A stretch of DNA of 64,000 nt from Saccharibacillus sp. CPCC 101409 (GTDB lineage Bacteria; Bacillota; Bacilli; Paenibacillales; Paenibacillaceae). The stretch covers positions 28,865-92,864 of the forward strand of contig NZ_JAULSA010000016.1 in NCBI RefSeq assembly GCF_030518235.1, given 5' to 3'. A program made the position numbers and the translations under genes. The notes below the pieces were generated by a model. It was not told the DNA's origin and searched no databases. It saw only the letters and a list, made by a program, of their open reading frames with translations. Shown piece after piece: positions 60,728-64,000 of the stretch. The stretch's first letter is position 1. The number at the start of each line of letters is the position of its first letter.

Positions 60728-61330
60728 GTGGAATACATCCCGGAGCATACACGCAGCCTGAAAGTGACGACCGAGCCGCAAAGCCTGGAAACCGCAAACG
60801 GCGCGCTGGAACTGCATACGCTGCCCGATACGGACTTTTGGCTGAAAACGCATTACGGCTTCGAGCGCTACAACGGGCATGTGCTGTACGACGAGATCGA
60901 AGGAGACTTCGAAGCGGTGACCGAACTGACGATGGACCCGCAGTATACGTTCGATCAGGCGGGGCTGTTCGTGGGAGTGGACCGGGACAATTGGCTGAAA
61001 ACGTCGGTCGAGTATATTCCGGAAGGCCCGTCGCATCTGGGGGCGGTCGTAACGCGGGATGGATATTCGGACTGGTCGACGCGCAACGCGGATTCGGATA
61101 TTTTTGCTCATCGGCTGCAGTTCAAGATCGTGCGCGAAGGCGAGGATTTCCTCATCCATGCGCGCCGCGCCGGCGGAGAGTGGGAACAGCTGCGAATCGC
61201 GCATCTGCGCTGCCCGGGCGGACAAGCGCTGAAAGTCGGGCTGTACGCCGCAAGTCCGGGGACCGAAGGCGGGTTCAAAACGACGTTTTATTCCTTTGAG
61301 ATCCGGCAAACAGGGGAAAATGCGGAATAG
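60728..61330 (+). CDS. DUF1349 family (concanavalin-like fold) protein
   Basis: The 200-residue soluble protein matches the DUF1349 family, which has a jelly-roll lectin-like fold. It shows DTDFWLKTHYGFERYNGHVLY, DQAGLFVGVDRDNWLKTSVEYI, HLGAVVTRDGYSDWST, and the closing GLYAASPGTEGGFKTTFYSFEI. Some relatives bind or act on sugars, but no activity is established. I start at GTG 60728 because GAGGAGG lies 7 bases upstream. A TTG at 60698 with a weaker site would add ten residues. It is divergent from the LacI gene, which could regulate it. An incomplete LacI-type site (AACGTTTGC) lies near 60627. Confidence 0.82.
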   Translation: MEYIPEHTRSLKVTTEPQSLETANGALELHTLPDTDFWLKTHYGFERYNGHVLYDEIEGDFEAVTELTMDPQYTFDQAGLFVGVDRDNWLKTSVEYIPEGPSHLGAVVTRDGYSDWSTRNADSDIFAHRLQFKIVREGEDFLIHARRAGGEWEQLRIAHLRCPGGQALKVGLYAASPGTEGGFKTTFYSFEIRQTGENAE

Positions 61331-61369
61331 AAAGAATCCGGGCAGGAATCGAATAAGGAGGATTGCTTT

Positions 61370-61735
61370 ATGCTGACGGACGAATGGATTCGGGAAACGT
61401 GCCTGGCGCTGCCGGGAAGCGATGAACTTTTTAAAGAAGAATGGAACAGCACGCTGTATCGGATCGGCGGCAAGTATTATGCGATGCGCGGGACGAACAA
61501 AGAAGGCGAACAAATTTTGACGCTGAAATGCGATCCGCTGCTGGCCGACGAATATCGCGAACGCTACGAGCAGATTGTGCCGGGCTATTATTCGAACAAA
61601 GCGCACTGGAACAGCATCCTGCTGGAGCGCGGCGGTCTGGAAGCGGAATTTGTGGCGGGCATGATTCGTCACGCATACGAACGGGTCAGAAGCGGATTAA
61701 CGAAAAAAGTGCGCGATACTTTGCCGGAAGCCTGA
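61370..61735 (+). CDS. MmcQ/YjbR family DNA-binding protein
   Basis: The 121-residue protein matches the MmcQ/YjbR family (CyaY-like fold), with WIRETCLALPGSDELFKEEW, YYAMRGTNKEGEQILTLKCDP, VPGYYSNKAHWNSILLE and a C-terminal helix. The family name implies DNA binding, but the molecular role is unclear. ATG 61370 has a TAAGGAGG site. It follows the DUF1349 gene by 39 bases and is probably co-transcribed with it. Confidence 0.85.
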   Translation: MLTDEWIRETCLALPGSDELFKEEWNSTLYRIGGKYYAMRGTNKEGEQILTLKCDPLLADEYRERYEQIVPGYYSNKAHWNSILLERGGLEAEFVAGMIRHAYERVRSGLTKKVRDTLPEA

Positions 61736-61849
61736 TAAATATTCCATGGCTGCGCGAACTTTTCCAGCCGGTAAAGGAATGAAAATGCCGAAATCCGGAA
61801 AATTAACGAACAATATAAGAAAGACCCCTCAAAATCATTCGTTTTTTTG

Positions 61850-61878
61850 TTGACAAGCTTTCTTGCCTCGCCTAGAAT
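61850..61878 (+). promoter_or_regulatory. Promoter of the purine permease transcript
   Basis: A perfect TTGACA and TAGAAT with a 17-base spacer, 77 bases before the riboswitch aptamer. Confidence 0.8.
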
Positions 61879-61954
61879 GTAACGAGTAAAGCCGCTTTGC
61901 CGGAGCTTGCGCATTGGCAGGCGGCCCACCAGGTAATCGACAACTGAAGAAGCG

Positions 61955-62020
61955 TTCGTATAATTCCGGGAATGGGCCCGGAAGTCTCTACGCGGTCACC
62001 GAAAATGATCGCTCTACGAA
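61955..62020 (+). ncRNA. Guanine-sensing purine riboswitch aptamer
   Basis: The 66-base segment has the three-way junction of the purine class. P1 is TTCGTA/TACGAA, followed by the conserved TATAA. P2 is TTCCGGG/CCCGGAA with a short loop, then GTCTCTAC in the joining region. P3 is GCGGTCA/TGATCGC with one G-T pair. The base before the closing TACGAA, which sets ligand identity, is C, giving guanine/hypoxanthine rather than adenine specificity. A possible terminator in the 150-base expression platform is GAGGC/GCCTC with TTTT at 62090-62127. The regulated gene is a purine permease. Confidence 0.9.
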
Positions 62021-62170
62021 AAGGGAAAAGCGGCTTTGCGTTCCGGCGATTCTTCGCCCGGTGCGACGTTCCGCGTTTTCTCTGTTCTGGAGGCGCAGGG
62101 GGGCGAACATCGAACCCGGCCTCTTTTGTCGTTCTTCCTATTTACATTCCCGAGGAGGAAAGTTTGGATC

Positions 62171-63562
62171 ATGGACAAGTTCTTTAAACTCCAAGAACAC
62201 GGAACGAACGTCAGAACGGAAATTATCGCGGGCCTGACGACTTTTATCACAATGGCGTATATTCTGATCGTCAACATCTCGTTCCTGGGACCGGACGGCG
62301 CGGGCATCCCGGCTTCGGGCGTATTCTTCGCGACGGCGGTCGGCGCGGGGATCGTAACGATCCTGATGGGATTGTTCGCCAACATTCCGGTCGCTCTGGC
62401 GCCGGGCATGGGGCTTAACGCGTACTTTATGACGGTGGTATTGGGGTCCAACGGCGCAATCACCTGGCAGGCGGCGCTCGGCGCAGTCTTCATTTCCGGG
62501 ATTATCTTCATCATCTTGACCGTGACGAAGATCCGGCAGATGCTGATTGTGGCGGTGCCTTCTTCGATAAAAGCGGCCATCACGGTCGGGATCGGGCTGT
62601 TCGTTACGATTATCGGGATGAAGCTCGGCAATATCGTTTCGATCTCCGCGACGGTAACGGGCGTGACCGACTTGGCGCAGCTTCAAGCTCCCGTACCGGT
62701 AATCGGATCGAACTTCCAGCTCGGCCTGGGCGACTTTATGCACCAGAAGGACACCCTGCTCTCGCTGATCGGAATCTTTATTATCGGCGTCCTGATGGTG
62801 ATGCGGGTACGCGGCGCGCTCCTGATCGGAATCGTGCTCATCACCCTGATCGGCATTCCGATGGGCGTGACCAATCTGAGCGGACTGTCGGGCGGCAGCT
62901 GGATTCCTTCGTTCGGCGATCTGGCAGTCGGACAGCTCGATATCGGCGGCGCTTTGAAACTCGGCCTGTTCGAGATCGTGTTCGTCTTTACCTTCGTTGA
63001 ACTGTTCGATACGTTCGGCACGCTCGTCGGTACGGCGGAGCGCGCGGGACTGCTCAAGAACAAAGAAGAAGGCGAGAAAAAAATCGGCAAAGCGATGCTG
63101 GTCGACGCGGTCGGCGTCAGCACCGGCGCGGTGCTCGGCACAAGCACGATCACTTCTTATGTAGAAAGCACGGCGGGCATCGCGGAAGGCGGACGTACCG
63201 GCCTGACCGCGGTAACGACGGGCGTGCTGTTCCTGCTGGCGATGTTTATCGCTCCGCTGGCGCTGGTGGTTCCTTCGGCGGCGACGGCTCCGGCGCTCAT
63301 CATGGTCGGTGTCCTGATGATCTCGCAGGTTCGCAGCATCGAGTGGGACGACATGATGCAGGCGATTCCGGCTTTCCTGACGATTATCTTTATGCCGTTC
63401 ACGAACGGGATTGCCAACGGCATCTCGATCGGTATTCTGTCTTACGTCGTGTTGGGCGGCGTCAGCAGCCTGTTCACCAGCCGCAAAGTCAAGATTCACT
63501 GGCTGATGTGGGTGCTTGCGATCCTGGTCGTCTGCCGCTACGTTTTCCTCGGCGGAGAGTAA
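62171..63562 (+). CDS. pbuG: NCS2 family guanine/hypoxanthine permease
   Basis: The 463-residue membrane protein has about 12-14 predicted helices and belongs to the AzgA-like branch of the NCS2 nucleobase transporters. FFKLQEHGTNVRTEIIAGLTTFITMAYILIVN is at the N terminus. GMGLNAYF and FVELFDTFGTLVGTAERAGLL carry substrate-contact acidic residues, with GTSTITSYVESTAGIAEGGRTGLTAV as the last signature. The guanine riboswitch 150 bases upstream fits a PbuG/PbuO-type importer repressed by guanine. ATG 62171 has a GAGGAGG site. The frame is open upstream through the riboswitch region but is not translated there. A strong terminator follows. Confidence 0.9.
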   Translation: MDKFFKLQEHGTNVRTEIIAGLTTFITMAYILIVNISFLGPDGAGIPASGVFFATAVGAGIVTILMGLFANIPVALAPGMGLNAYFMTVVLGSNGAITWQAALGAVFISGIIFIILTVTKIRQMLIVAVPSSIKAAITVGIGLFVTIIGMKLGNIVSISATVTGVTDLAQLQAPVPVIGSNFQLGLGDFMHQKDTLLSLIGIFIIGVLMVMRVRGALLIGIVLITLIGIPMGVTNLSGLSGGSWIPSFGDLAVGQLDIGGALKLGLFEIVFVFTFVELFDTFGTLVGTAERAGLLKNKEEGEKKIGKAMLVDAVGVSTGAVLGTSTITSYVESTAGIAEGGRTGLTAVTTGVLFLLAMFIAPLALVVPSAATAPALIMVGVLMISQVRSIEWDDMMQAIPAFLTIIFMPFTNGIANGISIGILSYVVLGGVSSLFTSRKVKIHWLMWVLAILVVCRYVFLGGE

Positions 63563-63649
63563 TCCCGAATCGGGTATGGACGGAATTGAACATTATATAG
63601 AAAAGACAAATAAAAAAAGAATCATTAGGGGATAAAGAAACGGACCTGG

Positions 63650-63685
63650 GCCGCCGATCGTCGCAAGACGATCGGCGGCTTTTTT
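63650..63685 (+). terminator. Terminator of the purine permease gene
   Basis: GCCGCCGATCGTC and GACGATCGGCGGC form a perfect 13-bp stem with a GCAA loop and six T residues. Confidence 0.92.
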
Positions 63686-63772
63686 ATGCACTGCGTCAAA
63701 GAACGATTGTACGGTTCGAAAGAACCGATAAATGCGATTGATAGAGGCTATAAAACTTTTTAATAAAAAACC

Positions 63773-63801
63773 TTGCTATGTCAAATAGGGCATGGTATAG
63801 T
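63773..63801 (+). promoter_or_regulatory. Upstream promoter of a probable rRNA operon
   Basis: TTGCTA and TATAGT with a 17-base spacer, preceded by an AT-rich stretch (63745-63772) resembling an UP element. Confidence 0.6.
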
Positions 63802-63911
63802 CTAGGAACGGCCTTGAGAGAGTGCCGGTGCGGTTCGGACAATGGAGCAGGGTGATGATGAGATCGGATGGAAGCTTCGAAAGAAGCCGAAAAAAAGATT
63901 TTAAAAAAGGC

Positions 63912-63940
63912 TTGCAAAGCGAAATCGAACATGCTAGTAT
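63912..63940 (+). promoter_or_regulatory. Downstream promoter of a probable rRNA operon
   Basis: TTGCAA and TAGTAT with a 17-base spacer, preceded by an A-rich tract. It is followed by GTTGCTGCTGCGAGCG, similar to the GCTGCTGA-type leaders before 16S rRNA genes in this family. No coding frame starts before the window end. Confidence 0.6.
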
Positions 63941-64000
63941 ATAAGAGTTGCTGCTGCGAGCGAAAGTCTGAACGGCAGAAACGAGAAACACAGTTTGCTC

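Overview
The window looks like the chromosome of a high-GC member of the Paenibacillaceae (Saccharibacillus or a high-GC Paenibacillus is my best guess from protein character alone). The pointers are Firmicutes-type Shine-Dalgarno sites, bacilliredoxin, LipL-type octanoyltransferase, a YneF-family protein, a LytR-CpsA-Psr protein, YesM/YesN-type two-component regulators and a guanine riboswitch. No phage, transposase, CRISPR or tRNA gene is visible. The window opens inside a histidine kinase gene. It ends just after two tandem strong promoters that look like the start of an rRNA operon.

Layout. 0-12 kb: housekeeping and redox genes (bacilliredoxin, nadE, acpS-mutY, sodA, a GNAT enzyme, a queG-ogt fusion, a yneF-like gene, folE, a lipoprotein, lipL). 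12-14.2 kb: a membrane-anchored alpha/beta hydrolase divergent from an IclR regulator. 14.3-24.2 kb: a complete minus-strand carbohydrate-utilisation locus (YesM-type kinase, YesN-type regulator, solute-binding lipoprotein, two permeases, GH130 enzyme, secreted beta-helix glycosidase) with a consensus CcpA (cre) site at the transporter promoter. 24.5-29.4 kb: sulfatase and aconitase. 29.7-38.3 kb: ddl, a small unknown gene coupled to fabI, an inositol monophosphatase-family gene, a charged small protein, a secreted SGNH esterase and a 1050-residue hybrid sensor kinase. 38.6-44.5 kb: a TPR/AAA+ pair, a secreted unknown, hemL and an LCP cell-wall ligase. 44.7-47.4 kb: a three-gene ABC-2 exporter. 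48-55.2 kb: bcp, dedA, guaA, VOC, LysE, SMI1/KNR4 and MFS genes. 55.5-60.5 kb: a sulfate ABC importer (sbp-cysT-cysW-cysA) behind a LacI regulator. 60.7-63.6 kb: a DUF1349 protein, an MmcQ/YjbR protein and a purine permease under a guanine riboswitch.

The most unusual content is between the genes. At least six kinds of repeat or structured DNA are visible: (i) two copies of a ~185-bp element built from four ~25-bp units, two direct then two inverted (8245-8430 and 41148-41330), one of which supplies the 3' end of a gene; (ii) two copies of a ~230-bp element with inverted ends and a conserved internal hairpin (38376-38600 and 42925-43156); (iii) a 124-bp sequence present twice in inverted orientation after the ABC operon (47400-47523 and 47862-47984), with base-pair-preserving stem changes; (iv) a row of seven hairpins with constant flanks and different stems after acnA (26327-26666); (v) seven tandem copies of a 41-bp unit after ddl; and (vi) two further short inverted-repeat elements (2065-2200 and 55212-55411). 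A palindrome GTTTCA-N5-TGAAAC occurs both at the iclR promoter and at the acnA promoter, hinting at a shared regulator.
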